Source: Spirodela intermedia
Lineage: Eukaryota; Streptophyta; Magnoliopsida; Alismatales; Araceae
NCBI GenBank assembly: GCA_902729315.2
Contig: LR746276.1
Location: 5,148,669 to 5,212,668, forward strand
Length of the DNA stretch: 64,000 nucleotides
Reading direction: 5' to 3'
A program made the translations under genes and the position numbers. Below, one piece after another: positions 47,676-58,159 of this stretch (position 1 is the first letter of the stretch; each line of letters starts with the position of its first letter). Under the pieces are notes generated by a model that saw nothing but the letters and a program-made list of their open reading frames with translations, ran no database searches and had not been told where the DNA came from.

Positions 47676-47695
47676 GCGCGTTCGAATCTATATTA
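47676..47695 (+). promoter_or_regulatory. conserved type-2 core promoter
   Basis: AGCGCGTTCGAATCTATATT: the same element as at 39,295, here with TATATTA in place of TATAAAG. Confidence 0.65.
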
Positions 47696-47749
47696 AGTCC
47701 CATCCTCCTGTCTATCCAAATCCCAGTTGTTGATAAGAAGCGAAGAACG

Positions 47750-48007
47750 ATGGCCAGGGCCTCGTTGGCGGGCAACGGCGGCGGCGGCTCATCTTACGTG
47801 GTCACTGGGGTTTTCTTTCTCTTCTGCATGATGGTGGCGTCTCTCTCTATCATTCCAACCATCCTCTTCGCTTGTGGTGATGATGACCGCGGTAAGAAGA
47901 AAAAGGATCGCGGCGGCGGCGACGATGGTGGTGGCGGCGGCGGCGATTGTGGTGGTGGGGGTGGCGGCGGCTGTGGTGGAGGCGGCGGCGGCGGCGGTGG
48001 TGAATGA
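47750..48007 (+). CDS. array family type 2: single-TM protein with Gly-rich tail, 85 aa
   Basis: MARASLAGNGGGGSSYVVTG, then a helix at about 21-43 (FFLFCMMVASLSIIPTILF, ACG), then DDDRGKKKKDR and an almost pure Gly tail with only two Cys, ending Gly-Glu-TGA. Intronless. An in-frame extension upstream to 47,615 exists but consists of the conserved promoter/leader block that is untranslated in the paralogues, so ATG 47,750 (context AACGATGGCC) is chosen. Compared with the 39,370 copy the tail has lost most Cys while keeping Gly, which shows how fast the tail changes. Its promoter is closely similar to that of 39,370. Confidence 0.76.
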   Translation: MARASLAGNGGGGSSYVVTGVFFLFCMMVASLSIIPTILFACGDDDRGKKKKDRGGGDDGGGGGGDCGGGGGGGCGGGGGGGGGE

Positions 48008-48256
48008 TGATGAACCTCCGGTCCCGAAACCGCTGGGTCCATTTGTGTCTGGTACTATCGACGACCCCTTAACGCCGGTGAAGGCCAGAATCTAGTCAAT
48101 AATTACGCCGAAATTGTACTGGTGTTCATAGAGTGAAAATAAACGTGTAATTATCTCTGGGAAATATCGTATTTCCTATTATGCAAGGACAGTATCAGTA
48201 TCTTAGACTAGAGGAATCCAGAGACTCAATCAAGCCTTTACCAATATCCATCCAGG

Positions 48257-48295
<39 letters not shown>

Positions 48296-48308
48296 TCACA
48301 TGTCATGT
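48008..48308. other. 3' region of the 47,750 gene with CT tract
   Basis: Conserved type-2 3' block (CCGCTGGGTCCATTTGTGTC), then a CT run at 48,258-48,294. No gene. Confidence 0.65.
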
Positions 48309-48878
48309 TACTTCAGGACAATTTACAGTTTCAAGGTCTATTTAGTCCTTTCACTAAACGATTTTAAAAAAAAATCACCAAAATTGGATGAAATAGTATG
48401 ATATTTTTCAAAGAAAAATGGGGCTTATGGATAGTCCAGCTTCTTTGTAGGCAGCTAAAATCAAATAGCTCTTAAGCAAATACACAAATCTTGCATAAAT
48501 GCAAATTTCATGATAATGGCCGTAGTTAAAACAAAAAATATATATCTTTAATATTTATACCCCATCACGTCTTTAATGTCTACAATGGAAGACATGCGTT
48601 TCCAATTTATCCATGTATTCTATTTCTGGAATCGGAAAAATCTATAAAAATCGAACGAACTAGCAACAGCATGTTTGGAATCATTATACCGCAAGATGGG
48701 GAGACTAAGAGACAGTGAACAACTAGTTCTAGAGGGAGGATGTACGGTAACAGACGTCGCCGGCACCCACCACTGCAACAACACCGCCACCACCCCACCT
48801 CAATAGATACCACGTCATGACCTTCTCCGTGTCCAAACCGTTTACTTATGCAGTCGCTACAGAGGCGGGCCTTAGTGC
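48309..48878 (+). repeat. segmental duplication block A, copy 2 (truncated, no insertion)
   Basis: Matches 41,310-41,889 and 53,010-53,609. At 48,868-48,880 the sequence GAGGCGGGCCTTAGTG is the undisturbed form of the site that holds solo LTR 1 in copy 1. Confidence 0.85.
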
Positions 48879-49310
48879 AAATCAAAGAGGCCAGCTCGGA
48901 CGGCTTGCCTCGTCGAGCATGTCATGTTACTTCTGGGGAGCAAATTAAAGTCATATTTTTCTTTATATGCAAGGATAACAAGTATAGATTTTAATAAATA
49001 TTGATGTCGATTTATTCATAAAAATATGTCAGAATATCCTCAGATTGGAGGATATATTGTCGTAGATTTCCTTCACAGTTAACATTCCAATCCGGAATCC
49101 GCCTGAAGGTCACATCTCTCTATCCTTTCTTCCTAATCAAGCTGATCATGTTGTTTAATGACCGCGCGTGAATATCTCGTTTTTTAACGACTCCAGGAGA
49201 TTACAGTTTTTTAACGTCGTAAACATTTTATCCCAGTAAATGTTAGACTTTAATAAGTGAAGTACGATATCTTGACCGCCTGTATGAACGGAATAGGTCC
49301 TGGAACTCCG
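48879..49310 (+). repeat. segmental duplication block B, copy 2 (upstream part)
   Basis: Matches 43,949-44,440 and 62,660-63,040. Confidence 0.85.
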
Positions 49311-49622
49311 TGGTGGTTTCGTTGCCGGTGAAGCCTTTAAGTTCAGGGTTCAATAGTCCAAAAAAGCCCAAACATAGGACATTTGATTTTCTGTCTGTTT
49401 ATTCCGCGTGGGTCCTTCGTCTGTCTCTCTCCCTTCCTCCCTGCCCCCTGTCCGGTCACTGTTTAATGCTCTTCGGAGACGAAATCGGTATGATCCGTAC
49501 CTTCGCGGTGAGTGCCATGAAGATAAGTTCATGATCACGGCAGATTAGACCTCCTGCACATTCAAATCTATAATTATGAATCAAAACTCCTCTCTTTGAA
49601 ACGCGGAAAGAGTTGAAGAACG

Positions 49623-50168
49623 ATGGTCAGGGCCTTGTTAGATGCTTACGGTTCAGCTGCCCACGGCGGTGGCGGCTCAACCTACAAAGTACCCGGGACT
49701 CTCCTTCTCTTCTGCATGGTCGTGGCGTCTCTATCCATCATTCCGACCATCCTCTTCGCCTGCGGTCATAGCGAAAGAAAGAAGAGGGAGAAGGAGATGA
49801 AGGAGATGAAGAAGAGGGAGAAGGAAATGAAGAAGATGAAGAAGAGGGAGAAGGAAATGAAGAAGATGAAGAAGACTAAGAAGAAATCTCGCGCGGACGA
49901 AAGTGACTACGGTGCAGGCTCCTGGTGCAGTTGCTGTGATGGTGGAGGTGGTGAGGGTGGCGGCGGTGGCTGCTGTGGAGGCGGAGGCCAATCCTACTTT
50001 CCTGGCGCTACTCACCGGCTCCAGCTTGATCTGCCCTCGTCCCATCTTCCTCGATACACCTTCAGAGGAACAGAGTTTAGGCAATGGTTGTTTCCGAATT
50101 CAGCAGTTAAAAAATTCATACGTGAACCATTTTATTCTAAACACACGCATTTTTCAAGGCCCCAATAG
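49623..50168 (+). CDS. array family type 3 with lost stop codon, 181 aa, possibly decaying
   Basis: Same start and helix as 44,751 (MVRALLDAYGSAAHGGGGST; ending FACGHSERKK). The charged linker has one extra REKEMKKMKK unit, a 30-bp in-frame duplication. The block ESDYGAGSWCSCCDGGG is intact, but the Gly/Cys tail is short. The TAA that ends the paralogues is CAA here (GGCCAATCC against GAGCTAATCC), so the frame continues through former 3' UTR for about 60 residues to 50,168. The W-box pair and TATA box of the paralogues are also altered. It may still be expressed, but several independent changes point to decay. Confidence 0.65.
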   Translation: MVRALLDAYGSAAHGGGGSTYKVPGTLLLFCMVVASLSIIPTILFACGHSERKKREKEMKEMKKREKEMKKMKKREKEMKKMKKTKKKSRADESDYGAGSWCSCCDGGGGEGGGGGCCGGGGQSYFPGATHRLQLDLPSSHLPRYTFRGTEFRQWLFPNSAVKKFIREPFYSKHTHFSRPQ

Positions 50169-50177
50169 TCAACTGAA

Positions 50178-50307
50178 ACTCTCTCGCTCTCTCTCTCCCT
50201 CTCGCTCTCTCTCGCTCTCTCTCTCTCTCTCGCTCTCTCTCGCTCTCTCTCTCGCTCTCTCTCTCCCTCTCGCTCTCTCTCGTTCTCTCTCTCCCTCTCG
50301 CTCTCTC

Positions 50308-50385
<78 letters not shown>

Positions 50386-50392
50386 GCTCTCT
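50178..50392 (+). repeat. long interrupted (CT)n tract
   Basis: More than 200 bp of CT with regular CTCG and CTCCCT interruptions, then a pure stretch, downstream of the type-3 gene. Confidence 0.95.
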
Positions 50393-50748
50393 GCCCTCCG
50401 GGCAGTAGGGAAACGAAATTGAATTCGATAATAATTTTATTTATTATTATGTCAAATCATATATTACCTACTATTTTTAACCGATAATTTAGAAAATAGT
50501 AATTGCAAAAAAGAAATTGGGACCTTGAAATCTTTGTAAGACTGTAGATGTTCCCATGATAATTTATATTTTTCTGCTAATAATCAGGTTAAACTCGTAA
50601 CATAATTACATATTATGTCCAATGCAGTCATATTATTAAGCTACCAAAGGCAGCCAAACTAAAGACAAAATGCGGAACCTCGGCCTTATCTCGAGGTAGA
50701 TTGGCAAGCCAATGTAGAGAGCGAACCGATAGTTTTGGGGCCTGGGCT
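50393..50748. other. 3' flank shared by convergent genes
   Basis: AT-rich sequence between the 49,623 gene (+) and the 50,749 gene (-). No feature recognised. Confidence 0.5.
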
Positions 50749-51243
50749 TCAACAATACCCTCCGCCGCTACCGCCCCCGCCACCGTCGCCGCCACCTCCG
50801 CCGCCGCCCCCACCACCGTCGCCCCCACCTCCACCTCCTCCTCCACCGTCTCCGACCCCTCCATCTCCACCGTCCCCACCTCCGCCAATGCTGTCAGCTA
50901 TGGCACTGCAGCAATTGCTTGCACCGTAATCACCTTTGGGGGCCTTCTTCTTCTTATTCATCTCCCTCTTCCTCTTCTTCTTCTCCTCCTCCATCCTCTT
51001 CTTCTCCTTCTCCTCCTTCCTCTTCTTCTCCTTCTTCTCCTTCTCCTCCTTCCTCTTCTTCTCCTTCTCCTCCTTCCTCTTCTTCTCCTTCTTCTTGTTG
51101 TCACCGCAGACGAACAGGATGGTCGGAACGATGGAGAGCGAAGCCACAACCACGAAGAAGAGAAACATAGCCCCGGTCACATTGATGGTTGCGCCGCCGT
51201 CGTGGGTGGCCGAGCCGGAAGCAAGCAACAAGGGCCTGGCCAT
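50749..51243 (-). CDS. array family type 4: minus-strand single-TM protein with Lys/Glu linker and Gly tail, 164 aa
   Basis: The only member on the minus strand. MARPLLLASGSATHDGGAT, a helix at residues 22-46 (AMFLFFVVVASLSIVPTILF, then Val-Cys-Gly), then a linker at 49-103 of KEEKEKKRKEEKEKK-type repeats. A conserved block (GDYGASNCCS, residues 104-112), like the type-3 block, follows. The long Gly tail has periodic Asp and ends Gly-Tyr-Cys-TGA. The start is chosen by alignment with the family Met-Ala-Arg; the frame stays open for 46 more codons upstream without family similarity. It shares organisation with type 3 (charged repeat linker, DYGA block, Gly/Asp tail), so it is probably its sister lineage. 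It sits inside duplication unit 2 and has no counterpart in units 1 and 3. Confidence 0.76.
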   Translation of the reverse strand: MARPLLLASGSATHDGGATINVTGAMFLFFVVVASLSIVPTILFVCGDNKKKEKKRKEEKEKKRKEEKEKKEKKRKEEKEKKRMEEEKKKRKREMNKKKKAPKGDYGASNCCSAIADSIGGGGDGGDGGVGDGGGGGGGGGDGGGGGGGGGGDGGGGGSGGGYC

Positions 51244-51586
51244 TGTTCCCTCAGCTCTTGTTGAGCTCTGGGAGTTGGAGAAAGAAGGGAGAAGGCCTGA
51301 TGTAGACGGTGGAACTTGCGAGGGTCCTTTCTCCATTCCGTATGAATATCTTCCAATGCAGCCAACAGGGAAGAGACGCACACAGACTTTTCTCTTAGGA
51401 GGGGAGTAGAGATTGGGAGACAGTTAACTTTGGACAATAATTTTTAAATTCAACGGCCGTACACTGATCTTGAATTATACAACTCAGACGTTTAAAGCTA
51501 ACGTATTCATGAAAAAAATTGTTCATTGGGCCATGGATTTGATAAGTGGAAGTCAATTACCCTTCGTATTATATATTTTCTTGGGA
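51244..51586. other. upstream region of the minus-strand type-4 gene
   Basis: Leader and promoter region. It holds no other gene, and no certain TATA box was found. Confidence 0.45.
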
Positions 51587-51595
51587 TCTCTCTCT

Positions 51596-51628
<33 letters not shown>
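51587..51628 (+). repeat. (CT)n tract
   Basis: An interrupted CT run before duplication block C. Confidence 0.9.
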
Positions 51629-51631
51629 GCC

Positions 51632-52140
51632 TATCTAAATCGTTAGGAAGAAATCTTCGACTTGGTTGATCCGGTGTTGATTCTCTCTCACTTCCTAACT
51701 TATCTGAATCATTAGGAAGAAATCTTCGACCTGGTTGATCCGATGTTGATCTCTCTCTCTCTCTTCCTAACTTATCTGAATCATTAGGAAGAAATTTTCA
51801 ACTTGGTTGATCCGGTGTTGATTTCTCTCGCTCTTCCTAAACATTTTACGAGAAAAACGTAATTACAATGTCAGACAGGACTATATTTCACAAGATGTGT
51901 CGTCTCCTCCTCTCAAGTCAGGATCTCCACTCGTCTACAGAAATAATATAATATGAGAAACCATAGCCAGGGCGCCGACGGTGCAGGACGTGGCCGCGGT
52001 TTCCGGGAAGGCGACGTGGCGGCAGCCCAGATATGGCTGAGCTTGGGGCGGCGGCTATGTGAAGGGGATTCATGCGCTCTCCCTCCATTATGTGGGTCGG
52101 TGGGATAAGGATCACGCAAGTTGACTAGTCAAAGTTTATT
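51632..52140 (+). repeat. segmental duplication block C, copy 2, with an internal threefold tandem repeat
   Basis: A unit of about 70 bp (TATCT-AATC-TTAGGAAGAAATCTTC then TTGGTTGATCCGGTGTTGAT) occurs three times at 51,632-51,840, against once in copy 1. The remainder matches 45,500-45,800, including the decayed counterpart of the micro-ORF (ATA in place of ATG at about 51,963). Confidence 0.8.
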
Positions 52141-52248
52141 AACGCAAATTGATTCCGTACATTCAACTTTTAAGTTTTAATACATTAGATAGAAAAATAT
52201 GTTGAATCTTGGACTCCCTAAAATCAAATTCTCTTAGAACAAATCAAG

Positions 52249-52250
<2 letters not shown>

Positions 52251-52296
<46 letters not shown>
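52251..52296 (+). repeat. (CT)n microsatellite
   Basis: A perfect CT run between blocks C and A. Confidence 0.95.
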
Positions 52297-52298
<2 letters not shown>

Positions 52299-52329
52299 CT
52301 CATTTTTTGTATATGAGAGTTTTGGTCGT

Positions 52330-53609
52330 CATCAGTTAAGTATTATTAAGCCCTTCTGAATGGAGCTAGATAATCAAATGTGTCGACTTCAAGGTTTCCA
52401 AATAGTAGTATATTGTCCAATTTTTATTAGAAGAATCGGCATACTAAAATTATGACCAAATTATTTTAATAAAAGCATCCACGTAAATAACTTAACATTG
52501 ATTTATATATGCTGACATGTTTCTTTAGATATTTCAATTTTAATTATTTATATGGGTAAATATTTATCTTCATGTAAAATTTAATCCACGTTTTTTATAA
52601 TAATATAAATGAAAATGAAAAAATATATAGGTTTATATGAGTTCAATACCTGGCTATTTTTTTTTCTTCCCTTACATACGAAGTTAATTGATGGCCCCTT
52701 TATTTTCTAATTTGACTAGAAAATCATCAAAACCCTTTTTAGCACATGGGCCTAGTTTTTGAGTTTACCCTAACTTGCTTGAAAAGACTAAATTGCCCCC
52801 TGGACTTGATTACCGTTTTATTGTTCCTCGTGGCTTGGAGAGCCAGAAGAGGGAGGCCAATGAGGCCTGATGTTGAGGGAGAGGAGGTAGAGGAACCCAT
52901 CAGGATCGTCCCCTCCCTCCAGTCCAGCAATAGTAGAGACGGTCCAATGGAGAAGAGGGGGAGATGGAGAACGTATATAAATGATCCATGCAGTTCACTC
53001 TAACCAGTATTTATGAGGACAATTTATAGTTTCAAGGGCTATTTAGTCCTTTCACTAACTCATTTTTATAAAAATGACTAAAATTCTATGAAATAGTATG
53101 ATATTTTCCAAAGAACAATAGGCTTATGGATAGTCCAATTGCTTTGTAGCCCGCTAAAATCAAATAAATCTTAAATAAATACAAAAAACTTATCATAAGT
53201 ACAATTTTTCATGATAAGGGCCGTAGATAAAACAGAATTTTGTATTTTTGATATTTGTTCACCATCACGTATTTAATGTCTACAATGGAAGGCATGCGTT
53301 TCCAATTTATCCATGTATTCCCCTCGTTATTTTGATTACATGAGCACTATTTTAGGAGTCGGAAAAATCTATACAAATCGAACGAACCAGCAGCAGCTTT
53401 TTTGGAATCATACCACAAGACGAGTAGGCTAAGAGATAGTGAACAACAAGTTCTAGAGTGGAGGATGTACAGTAACAAACCTCGTCGCCACTGCTGCCGC
53501 CACAACTACAACAACATTACCACCACCCCCACCTCAACAGCCACCACATCACTACCTTCTCCATCTCCACACCATTTGTTCATGCAGTCACCATAGCAGC
53601 GGGCCTTAG
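52330..53609 (+). repeat. segmental duplication block A, copy 3
   Basis: Matches 40,570-41,889 along its length (GGTCGTCATCAGTTAAGTATT against GGTCATCAGTTGGAGTATT; ATTATTAAGCCCTT; GGCATACTAAAATTATGACC). It ends at GCGGGCCTTAG, where gypsy element 2 begins. Confidence 0.85.
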
Positions 53610-54648
53610 TGAAGCTAAAAGACCCAATCAAGACTCAGCAGGCACAATAGAGGACTCAAGCTCGGTCCATGCAAAGTTGGGCCTAGAAGGCAACCGGAGA
53701 TCCCGACACCAACGCACCTACCCAAAATCTGAAGACATCTTTTATTATTAGTGAGCTCTCTTAATGGACTTTCCTTTTTTTCACTTACCTTTGTTCGATT
53801 TTGTAAGACCTATATAAGGTATGTCCAATCATCTAAGAGAGAACATTAGAATTTGAAGAATAGATTTACCTTCATTGAGGCTTCATCGCCTGCTGCTGGT
53901 TGTGAAGACCCCGACACCCCGGTTGGGTTGGTCGTGAGGACCTCGTGCGCCCAGTTGAAGCTCTATCGCCGTCGTCTGTTGTCGCTGCCGCTAGAATCGC
54001 CACCTTCTCCCTCAGTTGCTGACGCCCTCCTTCATCGTCGTCTAGCCCGTCGCCACCTTTCCGCCACTCCCCATTGCCTACAACTCTGTCTCTCTCCACT
54101 GTCGCCGTCCTGCCTCCGCCTGTGTCACGGTCGCCCACCCGCCTAACCGCCGTTGCATTCACCCCTCCATCTTCCGAGTTAGCCACCTAGTTCGGCGCCC
54201 ACAGAGTGATAAGGGCTTAAACCCCAGGAGTCATGGTTGGGCTCACCCTTGCCATCAGCCCATTACCAAGATCCATCCCATCACAGCCCACCAGGTTCAT
54301 TTGAGTTGGGCCAATATCTACCAAGCAGCTCCGTTGGACTTGAGCCGTAGCTGACGAACTGCCAGCCCTCTGATCTGCCTGGTCTCCTCCAATTAACAGT
54401 CCACTGTCTCCTCTGGTTAACGGTCAACAATCAACGATCTACCCCTCTACCTTGGTCTCTCTGGTAATCTCCACAACTAGTAGTCTTGACTGTTATGCCT
54501 AGTAATCACTGCTCCTTGAATATAGTCTTCTTGTAATTGTCGCATTTAGTGATCTTTATAAAATAGCTACCTTTCCTTCACATTATGTGATCATATCTTG
54601 TGTTAAGCTTGATTCGCATCATTGATTCCAAGCAGCACCCTATGTCTG
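53610..54648 (+). repeat. 5' LTR of gypsy element 2
   Basis: Starts TGAAGCTAAAAGACC. It aligns with the rejoined 3' LTR, which starts TGACATAAGACGAGG and continues GCTCAATCC at 61,613. The right boundary is approximate, near GCACCCTATG. Confidence 0.75.
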
Positions 54649-55329
54649 GCGATTTGCCTAAACCGCTCAATCCTAGTCGTACCTTCATAATCATGGATGA
54701 TTTTGCGCTCAATTCAGATTTATCTTTCTTCAATTTCTGACAATGTTTGTGGTTTCTGCATCGTTTATTATATCTTTCCCAGATCGTCATTATCATTTGC
54801 ATTATTTAAAGCTAGGTTACATCGTAGGGTCACACATGTCTTTATCTCTCATATGTCACATTCGTCTCTTAGGACAAGGCATACATACCCCACCATCTAC
54901 CTACTAGACTAAGACATCTATCTATGCCCACATGTCTCTAGATCTAGGCATGCATATTTAGTTGAGGATGATCATTCTGATCCTAGTATGGAGGATGCTG
55001 CTCCCTCATGGGTGAAGAAAATGATGAATAAGCTTAGATAATATATATAGTAGATTTACCAAGTTTAAGGCCAAGAGGGAATCAGACACATCTCCTAATT
55101 GATGACCCTCTTCTCTCTTTGAGTGACATAGATCACAATACTTTTCTAAGGACAAATATCATCAACAGATTAGACCTCATTATGACCCTCCTGATCACAA
55201 CAACCGACACTTTCCTAGGAATGTTCATCATAGGCTGACTAGATTTTATGGTGATGAGCATGACTATGGCACCTAACATTTTCCTAGGAATGATGATCAT
55301 AGGAAGCCTAGATATCACGATGACCCTTT

Positions 55330-56271
55330 CGATCATGACACTTCATACAAACACATTAGGGTTGACATTCCCAAATTTGAGGGTTCACAAAACCTTAAGG
55401 ACTATTTAGATTGGGAGGTAGCCATGGATTGTTATTTCGAGTGGTATGATATGCTAAGTCGATGAAGATTAGATTTGCTAACTTAAAATTTGTTGAACCT
55501 ACCAAAAAAAATTGGCAGGACATTGATTGCCTACTTAGAGTATAGAGGTCAAGAACCCATACAGATTTGGGCCAAGATTAATGCCAAAAATATATTCCCA
55601 CTAATTATCAGTTCATGTTAATAGATTAGTAGTAACGCATAATACAGGGCACTCGATCAGTTACCGCATATGTGGCTCAATTCAATGACCTTACGTTTAA
55701 CTGTGTGATGAATGAAGACCTAGTTTTCACTCTTTCCCATTTTCAGACTGAATTATGAGACGATTTGTGGAAAGAGCTTTTTGTTAGAGATATTCACACC
55801 TTAAAGGAGGCTTATCAGCTAGTTGTAGATTTAAATAGTTTTCATATACCCTCTTTTACTCGACTTACCCCACATATACAGCCTAGCCAATTTATGACCC
55901 ACACCTTAGAGGTGCCTAGACCTGATCAGGGTAGTGTGAGAGCCCCTACCACTAATAATGCCCTTGTAGGACCTCATGATGTAAGAGCACCCAAAAACTG
56001 TAAACAACTAGTTGACAAGCCACGTAGGTGTACCTCTCAAGTGAGTTGCTACAAGTGTCATGAATTTAGTCATGTGGCAGCTCAATGTTTCACTCGTAGT
56101 CTTTACATCAATGAGCATGAACATAACCCTCATCCTTTTGATGATCCATTAGTCAAGATTGATGACTTAGAGGAAGAAACATATATTCCTGATCTTGAGT
56201 TAGTCCATGCATTTTCTGAAGAATTGAGCCTAATCATTTGTAAGCTCATGAGAGGTATCTTGATTAGCTAG
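55330..56271 (+). pseudogene. gypsy element 2 gag with zinc knuckle
   Basis: The upstream gag part is broken by stops. 55,765-56,271 is open and carries a CX2CX4HX4C zinc knuckle (CYKCHEFSHVAAQC, coded at 56,048-56,089), typical of plant gypsy gag. Confidence 0.82.
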
Positions 56272-56324
56272 CGAGAGAACCTTAGGTAGACAACAATCTT
56301 TTAGACTTTTATCAAATTTAGGTC

Positions 56325-56660
56325 AATCATTTGTAAGTTCATCATAGATAGTGGTAGTAGTATTAATAGCATATCTCAAGATGTCATTACCAAATTAGGA
56401 TTGACCATGATAGATCACCCTAACTCATATAAGGTGTCATGGGTGAACTCCACACACATCCTTGTCTAAAAATATTGTTTAGTATCCTCAAGGTTAGTTC
56501 TAATGTGGATGTCATCCATTGCAACATACTACCAATAGATGTTATTATCTTAGGACGACCATGGTTATATGACTATGATGTCACATAGATAAGTAGAATG
56601 AGTACATATTCATTCACCTGTAGGGGGAAGAAGATAGTATAGTATTCTCAACTCTCTAGG
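56325..56660 (+). pseudogene. gypsy element 2 aspartic protease region
   Basis: The active-site motif reads Ile-Asp-Ser-Gly-Ser-Ser at about 56,345, followed by an LGRPWLYDYDV-like flap region across stops. Confidence 0.65.
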
Positions 56661-56789
56661 CTAAATCAAGGCCAAAATTCTACATCAGCCATACTAGTTC
56701 CTTGTCTAAATTTTATTACCATCTATACCCTTCATAAGGAGTTTGAGACAAGATCTCCCATATGGTTTCTTTATATAAAAGAAGTCATT

Positions 56790-57700
56790 ATAAAGACACC
56801 ACCGGATGCACCATACAAACAGCTCATAGATGTGCAACAGCTCGTAGAAAGATATAAGGACATCCTTCCCAATGACATACCTTATGAGTTACCACTTATG
56901 CAAGACATCCACCATGTCATCGATCTAGTACCTAACTCATCCTTATTGAATTTACCTCACTATAGGCTTAGCCTCAAGCAGCACAATGAATTAAAATATC
57001 ATATTACAAAGCTCTTGAAGAAAGGTTTCATTCGTGAGAGTCTTAACCCATGTGCAATCCCTACACTTCTCACTTTGAAGAAGGATGTGGCATGTCACAT
57101 GTGTGTTGATAGTAGAGTTGTCAAAAAAATTACTATTAAATATTATTTTATAATACCTGAATTAGATGATATGTTAGATATGTTAGTTGGGTCTAACATT
57201 TTGCCTAAAATAGATCTTAAGAGTGAATATCATCAATGTTAGAATTCACCCCAAGGAGGAGTGGAAGACCACTTTAAGACTAAGGATAATCTATATGAGT
57301 GGTTGGTCATGCCATTTGGGTTGTCGAATATGCCCAGTATATTTATGTGACTCAGGACACCTGTTGAAATCTTTTATAATTAAATTTATCATGATTTATT
57401 TCGATGACACCTTGATTTATAGTCGAACCCATGAGAATCATTTACAGCACCTTCATTTTGTTTTTGAGGCCCTTATGATAGGTACGTTATATGCCTCTTA
57501 AAAAATGTGTCTTCTTCACTCATCAGGTTGCATTTCTAGGGTTTATAATCTCATCCTTATGTGTTTCTATTGACCCACAAAAGATTCAAGCCATTATTGA
57601 TTGGCATGAGCCTAAGACCATCCATGACATTAAGAGCTTCCACGGGTTATTTTATCAGAGGTTCATTCAAAATTTAGTACCATCATGGCAATGAGGTACT
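56790..57700 (+). pseudogene. gypsy element 2 reverse transcriptase
   Basis: NDIPYELPLMQDIHHVIDLV, HMCVDSRVVKKITIKYYF and KIDLKSEYHQ are readable. The catalytic box Tyr-Phe-Asp-Asp is intact at 57,397-57,408, but the region before it is frameshifted (57,240-57,360). Confidence 0.85.
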
Positions 57701-58150
57701 TTTGTGTGAACAAAGGAGACAGCCAAAGACTTCAACATTATTAAAGAGCAGATGACTCAATCTCTTATTCTTAGATTACTTCATTATTCTAAAGTCTTTG
57801 AGGTAACTTGTGATGTCTCTAACATTAACATAGGTGGAGTATTAAGCCAAGAGGAGCACCCTACTACATATTTCAATGGGAAATTAAATCATTATAGAGT
57901 GAATTATTCCACGTATGATAAAGAATTATATGTTGTTGTGTAGTCCCTTTGTTATTTGAAGCATTATCTCCTTCTATATGAACTTATTCGATATTATGAT
58001 CATGAGGCCCTTCAATTCTAGAGCTTTCAACAAAAACTTAACCCTCAACATAGCCATTGAGTAGAGTACATTTAGGTTTATAATTTGTCCTTAGTTGTAA
58101 ATCTGGTTGTGAGAGCTTAGCCATTGATGACCTTAGTCATAAATTTCATT
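57700..58150 (+). pseudogene. gypsy element 2 RNase H
   Basis: FEVTCDVSNINIGGVLSQEE and LNHYRVNYSTYDKELYVVV are in the normal order after RT, ending in a stop at 57,944. Confidence 0.8.
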
Positions 58151-58159
58151 TGTTGTCAC

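Noticed and set aside
47615-47749. In-frame extension of the 47,750 ORF upstream
   Set aside because: The extension is the conserved promoter and leader block, containing the TTCGAATC and TATA-like motifs. Paralogues do not keep it open.
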